A DNA stretch of 64,000 nt, from the NCBI GenBank assembly GCA_023634235.1, contig JAMKCF010000006.1:9887751-9951750 (forward strand). Direction: 5' to 3'. The translations under genes and the position numbers were made by a program. Below the pieces are notes generated by a model that saw only the letters and a list, made by a program, of their open reading frames with translations, searched no databases and was not told where the DNA came from. Position 1 is the stretch's first letter; each line of letters begins with the position of its first letter. Of the stretch, positions 10,627-25,600 are shown piece after piece. Source of the stretch: Pisaster brevispinus (lineage: Eukaryota > Echinodermata > Asteroidea > Forcipulatida > Asteriidae).

Positions 10627-13600
10627 CTACAATGGGAAACATAAAACACATTATCACAAATATAAAATGATTTTGAACAGCTTCTTACACGAGTCAATCT
10701 ACACTAGTGTGCTTTTCAATTAGGGAATAACAGTGTGATGACCTCGTCTTCACTGCGTGGTAATGACCGGCTTGGTGGCTGACCGCTATTAGTGGACCGA
10801 ACTGAAGGACTCACAAAATAAATACTATAAATTTAATTTAAAGTTTACTTTGATGGAAAACATTAATGATAAAAGATTTTGAGAAGTAGGCAGTTGAACA
10901 ATAATCAGCCTGATAAATAATTCCCACAAAGATCTGCTCACTTATGAAGAAATTGTCTGTGTCTGTTGTTTCTGTTTTCAACTGTTTACTCTCTACTTTT
11001 TGTTTGGTGAATTTTACTTTTCAAATGTTTGATGTTACCCACGTGCAATTAACTTTTTAAACTGCCATACATGTTTTTTAATAATCTATTTATGAATTGA
11101 ATTGAGTTGAATTGAATCCAATATCAATTATATTTCTGGGCCAGAATTAAAAAAAACCCAAACATTTTACCATGTACAAAACAAAAACAAAACTTAAACA
11201 TTTACATCAGGTCTCACCCTTAACACTAGCCCAGCTTGCTCCGTGGGCTACTAAAAACTATGCAACAAATGTGCATAATTCTCCCTTTTCAGATGTGAAT
11301 AAAACATTTTAAAAAGGTGTTAACTTATTTATGAGTGTTAGCAAGCAACTTCATTTGACCATTAAAACTGGTTGTGATCGCTACCATTAGAACATAAGAA
11401 AAATGCATTTATGACAATACATATTTAAAATCTGGGCTACTAAAACCGACAAAAACATTACAAAATCCGACAACTACACAGAATACATACCTTGATATGT
11501 TGCCATCATGACATCTGTTGTCACTGGAACGGTTGTTGTACGAAGACCTTGGAATTGAAATGCAATAAAGAGGTTTATACTTCACAAACAATTTGAATGT
11601 ATTTTTATAAAGCTTTAAATTAGGTTAAAATGCCTTCAGATTAGAGAGCCCTACTCATTCACCACTCTCCCAACCCTTCCCAACCCTCACTCTTTCTGGG
11701 ACATAACTTACACTTGAGAAAAAAAGCAAGCACACAAATCAAAAGTTACAGCAGAAGAATTAAAAAAGAAAAAAAAGAAATTATCTTACAAAAATAAATG
11801 GAGGAAAAATGTAAATGGCCCAACAATTCAACCCTGGCAGTCAACAATACAACACACACATGCAAGTATTTTTTGTGTAACAGGTGGAAAGGAACGAAAA
11901 GAAAGGAGCCGAAAGTAGTCAGACGAATCAAGAGACGAAAAAAAAAGTAATCAAGAAGTAAACAGAGGGGGAGGGGAGGGGAAGAAGGTGGTACTGTTTG
12001 CAAAAAGAAAATGTGAAATGTTTTTTTCTGTATACCTGGTGGTTGTTTGCAGATAACTTGAGATTGATCGGTACAAGCCCTTCGCTCCCACTTGCCATCA
12101 AGTTCAGCTACCATGACAACACAGTCTTTCCCATCATCCAAGGATGTGTCCTCATCCTCCTTCCAGTTTGTGTACTCCACGGGGGATTCATCCATCCACT
12201 TATATTTACCTTGGGAAGATCAAGTCAAAGAAGATTTCATTCCAACAACGTTGTTCCATCTGATATCTAATCTTAACGCAATGGTCGCCATGAAGAGACA
12301 CCAACAGGGGGTGGGGGAAAAGGATGCTTCACAACCTACTTTAGCAGGTCGTGGCTGAGCGGTTATAGAGCACCGGACTCAAGCTCTGGCGTTTTCTGAT
12401 ACACAGAGTGTGGGTTCGAGTCCCGGTCATGGCACTTGTGTCATTGAGCAAGCCACTTTATCATTATTGCTTGGATGGGACATAAAAGCCGTAGGTCCCG
12501 TGTGTTGTGTAATGCACATAAAAAAAAACGTACACTTATCGTAAAGAGAAGGGGTTTGCCCCGGTATTTCTGGCATGGTGTGGCCAGCAGTAATATGCCC
12601 CACCTCACCTTGTATACCTTGCAAGGTGTTGTATAATGGTCGCTTCGTCTCATAAAATCATTCTTAACAAGCTCCACCAAATTTGATATTTCGCTGCCAG
12701 GACTGTCATTAACACAGCGAATTTTAACTATACACCATTAATATTATCACGCAATTTGTAAACTAAGGTTCTTGCATTGATATTTTCAATTTTCGACTAG
12801 CCTGCTTTAGTCTTACTCTAGAAAATAATTAATAAATGATAATAATAGCATTTAATAGGTACATTTACACATTGTATCAAAGCACTTTACACTTTTACTA
12901 CCCCTGTTTATTGGGCTTTTTGGATAGATTAATGCTTCAAAGCATTCCTGAAACAACCTCTACCCTCACAGGTACCCATTTAGTCTTCTTTGATGAAAAG
13001 CAGTTAAGTGTCTGGCATAAGAGCACAAGTTTCACGACAGGGATTCGAACTCACACTCTGATGACTCAGCATGAGAACTTGAAATCAATGCTAGAGACCG
13101 CTCGGCTATGACATGCTACAAGAAACACAAGACTTGTTGGTTATTTGTAAAGATTTTAAGGTTTTAAACAGGATTGGTGGAGATGACAGTAGTCACAGAT
13201 ATTGTTCATGCTTTGTGTGATCAACCATGTAGGCCTACATGAAATAAAAATCCATGAAAATTTAGGCTTAATTCGCTGTGTGAGTCAGGAGAAATTAGTG
13301 AAAAACCATGCACAATTTTAAGCATGTAAACTCCTTTTCCTTAATTTTGGTTGTAACAACCAAAACCAGCTGTTGCGTAAAAAAAAAAAGTTTTCAGATA
13401 CAGTTTTCTCAAATATGACTTCATTTCAGAGGGAAATATTTCACATAACCAAATGGCTCTGGTATGAGCTTCATAATCAGTAAGCTTTCAGACTAAAATA
13501 AAACAATGTTTTTGTTATAGATCCTTACCAATCCTGTATAATACATTCAATCAAAACATACTTCTTACCTTCACTGAGTACAAGTCCGAGCCACACATAT

Positions 13601-16600
13601 CTCCCATTGAGTTCATTCAGCACAGCGTTCCTGATGAAGAGATTCTCTGCTCTACTATGTATACTGGGAGGCAAACCCCCAAGGGAGCTACATTTGAAGA
13701 AGGAATTCAAGGCGTTGTCACTCTCAAAGCCAGTGCCGATGAGGTAGCATTGGTCACCCAATGGGTACCATGTCTCTGGGCAGCGGAGGTTGGGATCAAC
13801 TGGTGCCGTACTTGGAGGTGTATCTGAAAGGAATTGTAACATAAAATAATTGCTACCACAAGAGGTTGGGTCATTGGACAATCTTAATTTCGTAATAGTA
13901 TTTTACAGGGCACTAGGTAACTGCAGAGATTCTGCTCTTCTGAGAAGGGAGAAACTGTGGATAAGGCACCTCCAGACCATTCAACCCCATGATCTGAACA
14001 TCCAAGAAGGAAATGACTCATAACTTTTTGTCTTCACCTTCTCATTTTTTTTATAGCCTGTCCCATTCACTAATTAATTACTTTCTTTCTCACCTTTGAT
14101 TTTGTGAATTGTGTTTTCAACCTCTTGTGGTAAACCAGCCCCTTCCCAATATCCCACCCCTCTGTCCTTCTTCATTGTTCATCCCTTGCTTTTTCTGTGT
14201 GCTCTCTACCTCTCTCTCTTTTCGTTTCTTTCCATTTGACTGCTTTTGTTACACCAGTGTATGTGTTTGTGTTGTCATTTAGCCTTCCAGAAAGACTCTG
14301 CTCGGGTTGAAACGCCAGGCCTTTGACTACTTTTTTCAACATTGTTTCTTGCATGAGAGAGGTTTCACATGAAAACCATGTCTCAGTGCACAGGTTTTGT
14401 GTTTACATCTGGGTTAGTTTAGGCAAAATTGAGCACCTTTATATATAAATGGCATGTACGGGCTAAATTTTGTTGCTCGGTTTTTGGTACTGGCACAATG
14501 AGTCACAATAAATACAAAGAATTGGGGAAAATACATTTCTTTGATTCTCTGGATTCTATTCAAAAAAATGCAAAATGAACCGTTTTTCAATAAGTTGCAT
14601 AACTTCATTAAAAAAAAGATTTAAAAAAGGAGTTTATAACATTATCATCATTAAGCTTGTGTCATACCCAATGATAAGCCTTTGTAGAGACACGGTGGAT
14701 ACAAAATGAGGGTACAAATTTGATTTAGGTAACCATTTTTGTGTTCACCCAAACCAAACAGCGCCCTCTGTTAAGTCCATCATACTTCCAAAAGGCCAAA
14801 TGACAAATGCAAAATACCTTCCTTAGATCTGCATATGGTTGCCCTAACGGGATTAAAACAGTCCACTGACTGCCAGCCCTTGGAGAACACTGAAGCAACG
14901 CATCCTTTCTCACTCGATGGTTCCTGGTCTCCCCAGTTGGTATAGGTCAAAGGCCAATCGTCAGCTGACCATTTGTATGATCCAGATGTTTCCTTTATCA
15001 ACACAGGACAGTGCCATCAGTCTCAAAAGATTATTTCCAACACTTAATAACAATAATCAGGACTGACCCTCAACACTAGCCGGACATACGTTGTCTAGTA
15101 AAAACTGCTACAGGCTAGTAAACGCCACTTCTCAACTTTCCCTGTGGGCTACTAAAAACGGTGCAACTTACTTGTTTAAAATGCTCCTATTCATCCTGTT
15201 CAGAGGTGAATAATACATTTTAACACAGTTCACATTTTTGTGGAGTCAAAAATTTCGGTCAACAAAATGTCAACCATGTTAGTTCACAAAGTAAAAGGAA
15301 TACCACACAATTTCAAGGGATATTGGTGGGAATCATTATGTTTTACTTTTAAACAACTTTCCAACCCTATATTACCAAGTATCTGGAAAAGGAACTTTGG
15401 GGTTTAGGCATTTCAAAACATTTGGGCAAGGTAAAGCATCCCTTATTCAACAAAAATGATTTGCAACATTTTTGAATTTACCCTAAACTGATGTGTAATA
15501 AAAAAGCACTGTCTATTCAGTGCTTCCCGAGTCCCATGAAAACAATAAAAAATAAAATCCACAGCTACACTACTCGAGTGTGATTCAAACCCAAGACCCC
15601 TGCATCCTAGAGCAGATGTCTTGATTTTTACCTCGTTCGATCTCAGTCCAATCCAAGCAGATGTTACATCATTAGAAAACATCAGCAACTCAATGAAGGC
15701 ATCTTCATAACCATTCTCAACTGGAGCCAAAATTGTATCCTGACCCTCACAAAATGATAAGGCGCTTGAGTAGCTTCGGGGTACTGTGTCAATCTTAAAG
15801 CAAGATGGTTTCAGACCTTCAAAGCCAGCTGGGCACTCTGTACCAATGTCTGGAGGAGGTTTGACTCCACCCACAGCTGTCAATAATGAGAATGAAAAAG
15901 TTATTACAGCATTTCATATCTAAAAATAATAATAACAAGTTAAGATTTATACAAAAGCTTATAACAACTTTTAAAATGCACCAAATTAATTTTTTTTTTA
16001 AAGAAACAAGACTGGTCACCAGGCCAGGGCCAAAATTGCAGTATGGGGTTACATCTATCCTGCCAACAGAAAACTAATAATAACCCAATACATAAGCCTA
16101 ACCCTGCTGGCACTGGTAATTTTGTTTATCTTTTCAGGAGACAGATGCCTCTAACCCTACCTATGTAAAGAATCCTAACTAACTGGCAAGGCGACCATAG
16201 AAGAAAAACCAAACAAAAGACAAAAAAGACACGAAAGAACAATCCCACTAAAAACACTAAAGTGCGACATTAAAAAGATGGGTTTTGATCTCACATTTAT
16301 AAAATTATGAACCGGCATTTATAAGATTATATCACAGCATTTCAGATCTAGTTTGCATGACGAGCATTTCTTTACATGGGGTATGATTGTCAAAACTGCA
16401 GAGATCTCCGAGATTACTGGCTCTTTGAATTAAGATAACGTACAACAATAACATGGATCTTTCTGATACAAGAGAGCATGGAGCAGACAAAACTAGCAGA
16501 ATTATTGCTATTATTGTTGTTACCATTACATCTTTCTGGTAATGAACCCAGGAACCCTCAAAAGTGACTATAAAGAAGATGTTAAAGACATTTTTTCAGG

Positions 16601-19600
16601 GAAAAACCAACATAGTCAGGTAAGGACCAAAAATCTAATCCACATGCATGGCTCCGGTCCGTGATTCAAGCCGAGTTCCACAGAGGTGAAAGGCAGGAAC
16701 AAAACCACTCAGCCAAATCGATTGCTGAAATTGGTTGTGTGGCTGTTTTAGGTGGCTGTTTTGGCCATGAGCTGAGGGTGCAGTGATCCAGATTTGGCGC
16801 CCCCAGAAGACCAGGCTGGGCCAGAAGCCATTTGCGAGTTGGAATCGAAAATGTCGGGTACACTGACTGACTTTGTCACAGCTTCAATTGAGTTCTTCAG
16901 ACTATAGAGACAGTTTCTATTTCACATGGTTTTTGGGAAAAGCTTTTCTATAGCAATCTCCAGATGGGTGAAGTCTGGTACCGTTGTGTCATACACATAC
17001 ATTCAGAATTGTATTGTTTGTTGTCTCTTACATAACTATGCAAAAGTTTGCCCCGCCCAGTTTTCTGGTACCACTGCTGGATTGGCACAAGTGCACAACA
17101 GCCTTGCACTAAAGGCTGGCAACATATCATCTATTAAATTGTTGCAGTACCTGCTACTAAAATATAGGATTTGAACTGCCTCTAGCTACCTGGTCTTGTG
17201 GCAAGTCATCTGCTCTAGACCGCCAAAGGTCATGGGTTCGAATCCCACCCGAGTAATATATGCCTGTGAATTTTTAATTAATAATATTTTTACAGGACTG
17301 TGGAAAGAACTGAATATCGTTGTATGGGTAAAAAATAGCCTCAAACTGGCAGTCAGTAGACTTAATGTAGACGACCGATGTAGTACTTACTTAAGTCAAA
17401 CTGACAGATGAAAGGATACTTCTGATCGCACAAGTCATCATACCACTGACCAGGAACATCTGGATCATTCAGCATTTTCACACAATGATCCTGAGAATAA
17501 AGTGACAATCTAGGTTTGACATTTTTGTTAGTTTAGTTTCTCCATCACTAACCAATTATTACCTCGGAGAAAAAAATAAAAAATAAAATAAAATTAATAC
17601 AAACTTTTTTTTTTTTTTCATCACAACACAATGTTACCCTCGTTACATATAACACAGCAGAAATAAAACACAGCAAAATGTTATGAGAACCATGCAGACA
17701 TAAGCAATGAATGAGACAGAAAACAAAAACAGATACAAAAATCAGCCTATTAGAATTCCCACTTGTTTTACAATGCAAGCTTACATCCATAACATCCTTA
17801 CTTTTCACTCAGCAAAAACCCCCAAACAACCAAAAACATACGATTATTAAAGGTAGGGTCATACTTTGGTAATGACCCCAATTAAACAAAAAAAAAATCT
17901 GTACAAAAGCCTACTTTATTATAGAAATGGTAATGGTAGTAAGCATCCTGTGAAATTATTTCATCTGAAATGCCCCCATTGAAAAATATAAAAACATTTG
18001 AATCTGAGCAAAAATTCATTCACAATGCTGCAGCCAGAGATGCGGCTTGTACCAACTGTCACCTCGCTAAACACAGATGAATTCAACATTTTTGTGAAAA
18101 TACCGCGACAGTGTTTTGCAGTTTTCTCAACAAGTAGACACTGTATTCAGCTGAAACTTTCAAATGTGACTTTTATTGATCTTTCTTAATAATTTTGCCA
18201 ATAAATCAGAATTTTATTGACAAAAACCAATCTATAACCCTACCTTTAAAACAAGCCATAGTATTGAAATTACCTGATCTAAAGGTAGATTAGGTTGTCC
18301 AGATGCCCAATTGGTAAACGTTACTGTGTTTCCATCAATCCAATGGAACTCTCTGATGTAGTTACTGCCAGGCATCTTAGAAGACATTCCAACCCAGATG
18401 TTCTTCTGCTCAACCAGGGTCAGAAGTGTTGTTATTAATGCTGGATACAAAGATACAAATAATAACAAGGACATAAAAGAGTAGGCGAGGAGGTCTTAAA
18501 TGGCCGTTTAAAACTGGCAGGGTCGTGGCCGTGTGATAAAGGACCTCACATTCGGGTCAGTCCTTTATTGCACGGCCATCACCCAGCAAGGTTTTATCCA
18601 TTCTGCAGCATATCAATTCTGCTCATTGCATAGAGTATAACCCTAAAGAGCTAGAGAATCATATCCTCATTGGGGAAAAAGGGTTACATTCAGAGTCTAT
18701 CTATTTCTCAAATGGGATAGTTAGAATGACACTATGACAGTAAACCCTGCTCATTAGCAGCTCATCTCATGACACAGAGTCTTATCCCAGCACAGCTAGA
18801 GAATCATTCATCATTCTTATTAATATCCTCATTGGGGAAAGAGGGTTATCTTCAGAGTATAAGTATATCCCAAACAGGTTAGTTAGAATGACACTATGAC
18901 AGTAAACCCAGCTCATTAGTAGCTCATCTCATTACAGTGTCTCACCCTGCACAGCTAGAGAATCATTCTTATTGATATCCTCATTTAGGAAAGAGGGTTA
19001 GATTCAGAGTATAAGTATATCCCAAACAGGAAAGTGTGAGTAACAATAACCCTGCTAGATAGCATTAAGCAGCAGTCTCACTGCAGTCTCACCCTGCACG
19101 GCATACTGTGGAATTGAAGCCAGATCCCCGTTCTTTTCAGATGCACAAGCTTGACGAGCATCCTCCCAAGACATCTGATCTTGGACCAGCTTGTAGCAAA
19201 CATTCCCAATGCGAGTTCCACCAGAACAGCCCATATTATCTGGTGGCATCATAGTGGGTGGTTTAATGATGGGCTCTGATGAGGTCGAGTTTTTCTTGCA
19301 GATAAAGGGGCGATGGAGGCCACAATTGATATTATACCAACCATTCAAACCTACAAATAAAAACACACAATCAAAGTTTTTCAGGAGGATTTGTTGATAT
19401 AGTAAACAAAATAAGCTTGAGATTAATACTATTTTTTATTACCACCCTCCCCCTCCCCCCGAAAACAGAGCTGTAGAATCGTTTGTTCCTTAAAACCTTT
19501 CGGAAAGTATTTACCATGGAAGCAGTTTGTCAAATGCAAAAATTCCTGAAACTGGCTTTCAGTCCTAGGTGCCCCCTAAAAACCAGTTCATACCGCATGC

Positions 19601-22600
19601 GAAAGCGAAACTGAAAACAAAGTGAGTTTTCTAACATCATGATTTGAAAATGGGGGTGTACCAGTTACTGCGTCACAAAAATTTGCTTTGCATTCACTTT
19701 CGCGTGAAGCATGAACTGGGCTTTGACTCTAGATCCAGAACCACACAGAAGTTCAAATTCAGGAGGTTTACAGACTCTGTGCATCACAAGAAATACAAAA
19801 CAACAAATTTGGACATGATGTGGATTATTTCTCTCTCCCTTTGGCAAATGATTGACTTCTTTCAAGAAAATTAAAAGACTCAAGTATAATTTTGAGAAAT
19901 CCTGGAAATATCCTGAAAAATCACACGCCTGATTTTAATGGTAAAAGGTTTGAGGCCCGTGCATGGTGGTGGAGAATGCATACATGTTGGTTTTTCTCCA
20001 GTATGAGGCAAACCATGAATATAGTCACATGTTCTCCACAGGACAGGTTCTTCACAGGAACCATTATTATAATTGGTTCTTATAACACCCCAATGGTTTC
20101 TATAAAGTTCCGCCTAGCCTGCTGCTGCCTTCATCACAAGTCAAAGATATCTCTTATGAAATAAAATAGTTGATACCAGAAGTTCTCTATTGGGGTTTTG
20201 AAGAATAAAAACGAAAATTTATACTTTACCACGAACTTCATGGACAGCACAGTCATCATCCTTGCTATCTGGCTGACCACTTCCCCAATTTGAAAAAAAT
20301 GAATGAAAGCCATCTGACCACCTACATGTATAAATTAGGGGAAAAACACAACACATCAACTTTAAAGGTAGGGTCATAGATTGGCAACTACTCAAAAAAT
20401 TAATGACCATAAAAACTGACTGAGAAGCACAGCAGCTGGTGATTGTATTGACTATTCTGAGGAAGGATACCCTTCAAAGTAGTATGGTTTGGATAATTTT
20501 ATTTTTCACCCCCAAAAATTTAAATCTGAGAAACGGTTCATATATTTGGTTTAAAAATACAAAACATGGTTGGTAGCATCACAGGGCAACACTAGTATGG
20601 CATGCTTAATACAATATAAAAATTAAGCGCTAAAGACAACCAAAAATCGGGACCAGCCAGAAATTATAAACTAAACTAATCTAATACTAATTAGCAAAAG
20701 AAGAATTACAAGATGATAAGGAGTATGACATGAGAAAGATACTTGACTATAGAGCCACCACAGATTTGACCTTGAACAAAACAAAATAAAAAACACAAAA
20801 AATCAAGTGACAAACCACAAGGGAAAATGACCTGGAGGTCACAGGTTCAAGTCCCGCTCTACTAAATTTGTCTTTGTTCCTCCCCAAGTTATAAAAAGTT
20901 GTAAAAATTTGGTAGATCCAGCTCTTAATCAATGTTTTTTTAGTTTACCCCAAAATTGGAACAGAACTTATGCACATGACATCATTCGAGTACAGGACAC
21001 CCTGAGGTCAACAGAAGGTTAGTCATTGGCCCATCCTATGCACCATGTGTACATAGACAAACATGTAGATGTTTTCATTCTTTTATCATTGATTTACCTC
21101 TCAGGCATGCATGATATTTAGTCCTTGGAAAAAAGAAGGAACATTCAATCAAGTACAAGGGCTGACCTACATGTACACATGGTGTAGGCTCCAACTTACT
21201 TTAGCATTTTTCAAAGCAGAAAATTTATCAATGCTGACCATTTAAATCCAGGCCCGCGAGAGCGGGGGGTGCTGTGGGTGCTGCAGCACCCCTACCAAAA
21301 ATGACGGGGGTGCTGGAATATGCTATAGCACCCCTACTTTTCGAACGTTAATGTTCGTTGTAACATAATAACTAATTTTAACTCACCCCTAAAATCCCTG
21401 AAAAATGTGTAACCCTTTATAACAAATCAATGTTTAATGATAGATAAATAAGGATAGGTAAATGATGGCGCTGTCCCATTCAGTGACGCTCCACACTGTT
21501 GACTTGAGATATACACAAAAAACTGTAATTAAATTTTTTACGAGTTTTATGGGTAGGGTCGACATCTGGGTATTATGTTTGTAATTTTGTCAGGTTGACC
21601 GGGTTAGTTGACAAACATAAAAGGGACCAAAGGAACCGATTGACAGATGTATCAATAAATGGATTGTTATGAGAGACCGCGAGGATATTTTTTCAGATCC
21701 TCTCTTTGTAGCAATAACACGTTTTCATGCCTTCTTGGCAATCATCAGTTGCGTGTGGGTATTAGAATCCGTGGGTCTCATGTCTCGTTAGAGACATTAT
21801 TTGTCTGTAATTCGCTTGGGTTCAGGCAAATGTAGTTAATCCGAATGCGGATATTTAATCCTGAGTTGAGTTTTCAGTATATGTGACCTGTTCTTCCAGT
21901 AAGGAGATTAGGATGTTTAGTGTTTCGTCCGGGTCTACAAAACCCGAATCATCAGGGGGTGGGGCAAACTGTTTGGGGGTTTGACCCCGGTTTAGTTTTG
22001 CTCTGATCAACTTTTCCCTTATGTTTTAATCTTAGTGTACGTAATGAAAGCGGGATCTGGAAAGAGGACATCTGTTGCAATAGAGGAAATATATTTGGAG
22101 GGGGACTTTTTATTTACTCATTGTGACTGCAAACTGGAAGTAAAAGGATATCCCAGTTGGGATATGTGGTGACAGGGATATGGTGAATCAAATTTTTCAG
22201 AAACGAAAATACTGCTGTATACATGTATACTAACATGAATAAAAAAAGAATTAAATTGAAACAAATTTTTAAATAGTTTTTCGCTGTATTTTATTTCCAC
22301 TTATTTAAATCTGTTCTTAATAACTGCTGAACGATTTGTGAGAATTACCTGTGTCTTGTCCGTTTGTTTATGTTATTTATTTATTTATTATTATTTTTGT
22401 AGGGTCTTTAAGAAAGCAGGGTGAAAGAAATGAATCTACTAATGTTTGTCGGAACATAGCTGTCGATGCTGTTTTAAAAAAGAACAACTTATGTAGAATA
22501 TAGGGGGCCTACAGTGCTGTATTTCCTTTGTGTTTGTATTAAATAAAATGCATTGTGGGGTTATTACTTTTTTAAATTGCCGATAATATCCCACCTCCAA

Positions 22601-25600
22601 AAGGTACATTTAAGTGCCAAATAATGGCTCAGAATGCACGACAGAGCATCTAGGACCCCAAAACTTCCGGGGCCCTTAAGCGGGCCCCGGACCCCACGCC
22701 GTAATGGCTTCGCACTCCACGCTCGCCGATTCTCTGGAAAATCCAGCACCCCTTGGAAAAAATGTGCTCTCGCGGGCCTGTTTAAATCTGCCCACCCAAA
22801 CTATTCTAGTGTAAACTAAACCGAGACTGCACTGAGAAAATAGTCAGGCCCTTTTTGTCATTTGCGAAAGTGTATTCAATACTGCTGTTGCATGCAGGAA
22901 GCTTGACAAATATGGTGGGACATATGAGAAGAATCCCTTACTTACGTGTATTCAGTAGCCCCTGGGTGTTTTCTGTATCCTAGCCATGGCCAAGATTCCA
23001 AACTGTTTCCAAAGTACTCAGGCAACTGTACAGAATATTGAATGAGACAGTAACATTCAGTGCATTGCTATTATATTGTTCCAATAAGACGGTATTGACC
23101 TGAATGCCGACTGAAGTCATCACTACAATATATCTCAGCTGCACCATTTTGGGAGTCAGTTTCCTGTGTGTTACACTGCATAGTAAGCATTTTAGGCGAC
23201 GAATGCACATACAATTTGACTCGGCGGTCTACAAGGACTTTGCGTGTTTTCTAAATCGAAGACAGACAGAACCATCAGGTCATATTTTTGTCTGTGAAAG
23301 GCATTGTCACTGTTAACCCAGATTTATGAACAACAGAATTTGTTCAGCTCAATAATAGTAGAAAATAATTAATAATAGTCAGGCTTCATATATAGCGCTC
23401 AAAATCCGTCACTCAGTGACGCTCATGGCGCTCCAAAATTATTATCCCTGGTCACTGGGCCAAGTATTTCATTCCTCAAACCATCTCAGCTCCCTGCAGT
23501 GCTGCCAACATTCCCATCTTGCAATCAGGGATTTTTTTGTACAACACCCAGGTAGTTATTTAGAATTGCATTCAACATCATGGGCGAAAAGTTTTCATAG
23601 TCAGGGAGATATTCTTGTTTGTTCATCAGAACATGGAAAGATTGGTTTACTTTCAGGGAACTTTCTGCAGAATCAGGGAGAGTTGGCATCTCTGATATAT
23701 AGTCGTTTGTTTTGGTTTTACATCTGGTTAATCATCTTCAAAAACGATTTTTTTTCCCCCAGAATAACTAGCAGTTTGTATAGATCATCCTACTTTGACC
23801 TGAAGAACTTCAACTTACATAGTATGAGTAAATGTTTTCTTCTGTGGCATACAGGATGCTAGCAAGGTGTGCTCCTTTGTTATTGCAGAATGCCTCTGCC
23901 TGGTCCCAGCTCAGGTAGCCATCCTCTGGCCTACTGAAGTACAGGCAAGCTACCGACTTCAAAAGAAACTGTTCCCACTCAGGTTCACCTGAATTAGACG
24001 ACAGTAAAGATGAAAATGATGAAATTCTTGAATGAAAAAGTACTGTGAACATTAAAAGGGGTTGTGTCATCAGGATCAAAGCAGGCCAGTGGCTGTGCAT
24101 GGAATTATGAACTCTCACCAATGTTACTGCATGCACACCCTCCCTGGCAGTATCAACTATATGGAGAGTGCATGCGTACGGCAGTAACTGGGTGAGAGCT
24201 CATAATTCTATGTATAGCCACTGGCCTGCTTTGATCATGATCTCCCTCAAGAACCCATGTGTCACATCCGGGACTCGAACCCACACTCATCTGATCAGAA
24301 ACACCAGAGCCTGAGTCCGGTGCTCTTAACCGCTCGGCCACGACACAAAAAGAAATTAACCCCCAAAACTTTTGAGCTTCAATAAGGAAATAAATACTGT
24401 CTACTCCTGATCAATACTTACAAATTGGGGGATTTCCTTTCACTGAAAAGAGAAAGAAAAAATAGTATTATTTGTTTAATGAAGGAGGACCAAATAAAGA
24501 GAGAGAGAAAGCAGTGTGATTGACCGGCATAACAAAAATTGTACCATATTAAAACTCTAAACACCTTAATCCGAAAGTTTATCATTTGATTAGTTGTTCC
24601 CAGAAGTTTAAATCCAAATGCTTATTCATTGATTGGTTGTTCCCAGAATGTCATTATCAGGCACTTTTATGTTGTTTAGATTTTTGAGTGGACGTTGGGT
24701 GCTGATGGGGTTGTTGGAGTGACTAGGTGGAAGGAGGAGGGTAAATGAGCCCCTTTGTTTCCCAAAGGTTCATCTTCGCTAAACATCAAAGACTTGGGTT
24801 TGAATGACCAATCCTAACCATATGAAGAAAGCCTTCTTAAGTTCATGATTAATTACTCAGCCCGACTCAAGTTGTGTTTGTTTTAACTCACTAGCTTTTT
24901 TCTGGCAGGCGTAAGCGTTGAGCTCAAAGCAGTTGGTATCACTCCACTGTCCTAGACCTTTATTACCAGCGTACATTGTTATACAGTCAGAGCCATCCGA
25001 TTTACCGTTGGGTTCATCGTCAGCCCAGTTCACATAGTTAACTGCAGAACCATCATTCCACATCATGCGATCTATAATAGCGTATATTTATAATGAATCA
25101 ATTTATTATTCTTTTGTTATTTAGAATCTTAAACAGTTCAGACGTTTTTGTAATTGTTGATAAACAATTAGGCTCACTTTCCCCATTTTGAAAAAGAAGC
25201 TTCACTTCTGATGTTGACTGCGTGTGTAAAAATGACAAGCCTAGGATTTCCTCTGTGTGTTGGTGCTTATTGTTGCAACAAAGCAGCTATATACATGATA
25301 TAAAGCGGAGCTCCCACAAATGTCACATGCTTGATGATGTTATAAGGTTTTTCGCGAATCTTACTGAATCGCACCAGTTTTTTTCCTACTATATAAGAAC
25401 CATCTACTCTCAATTTCTGAACTCATTTACCATACTGATTGAACATGTGTTAAACGATATTCACTAAAGATGACTTATTGGTGTTTTCCTTCAAGCTGGT
25501 CTTTTAAATTGTGGTGAATATAAAATGCAATTTCATGACGATAGGTAAGGCTCTGTGATCAGAAGTACAAAGATTCAAACTGTTTGATGATGCCTAGATC

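Noticed and set aside
12344..12440. tRNA-Leu-like sequence with A and B boxes
   Set aside because: The acceptor and variable arms do not pair well and a SINE body follows. Several similar heads in the window show a retroposon family rather than a tRNA gene.
23416..23862. 148-codon plus-strand frame
   Set aside because: Its end is antisense to the real CTLD7 exon 23819-23988 and it has no domain.
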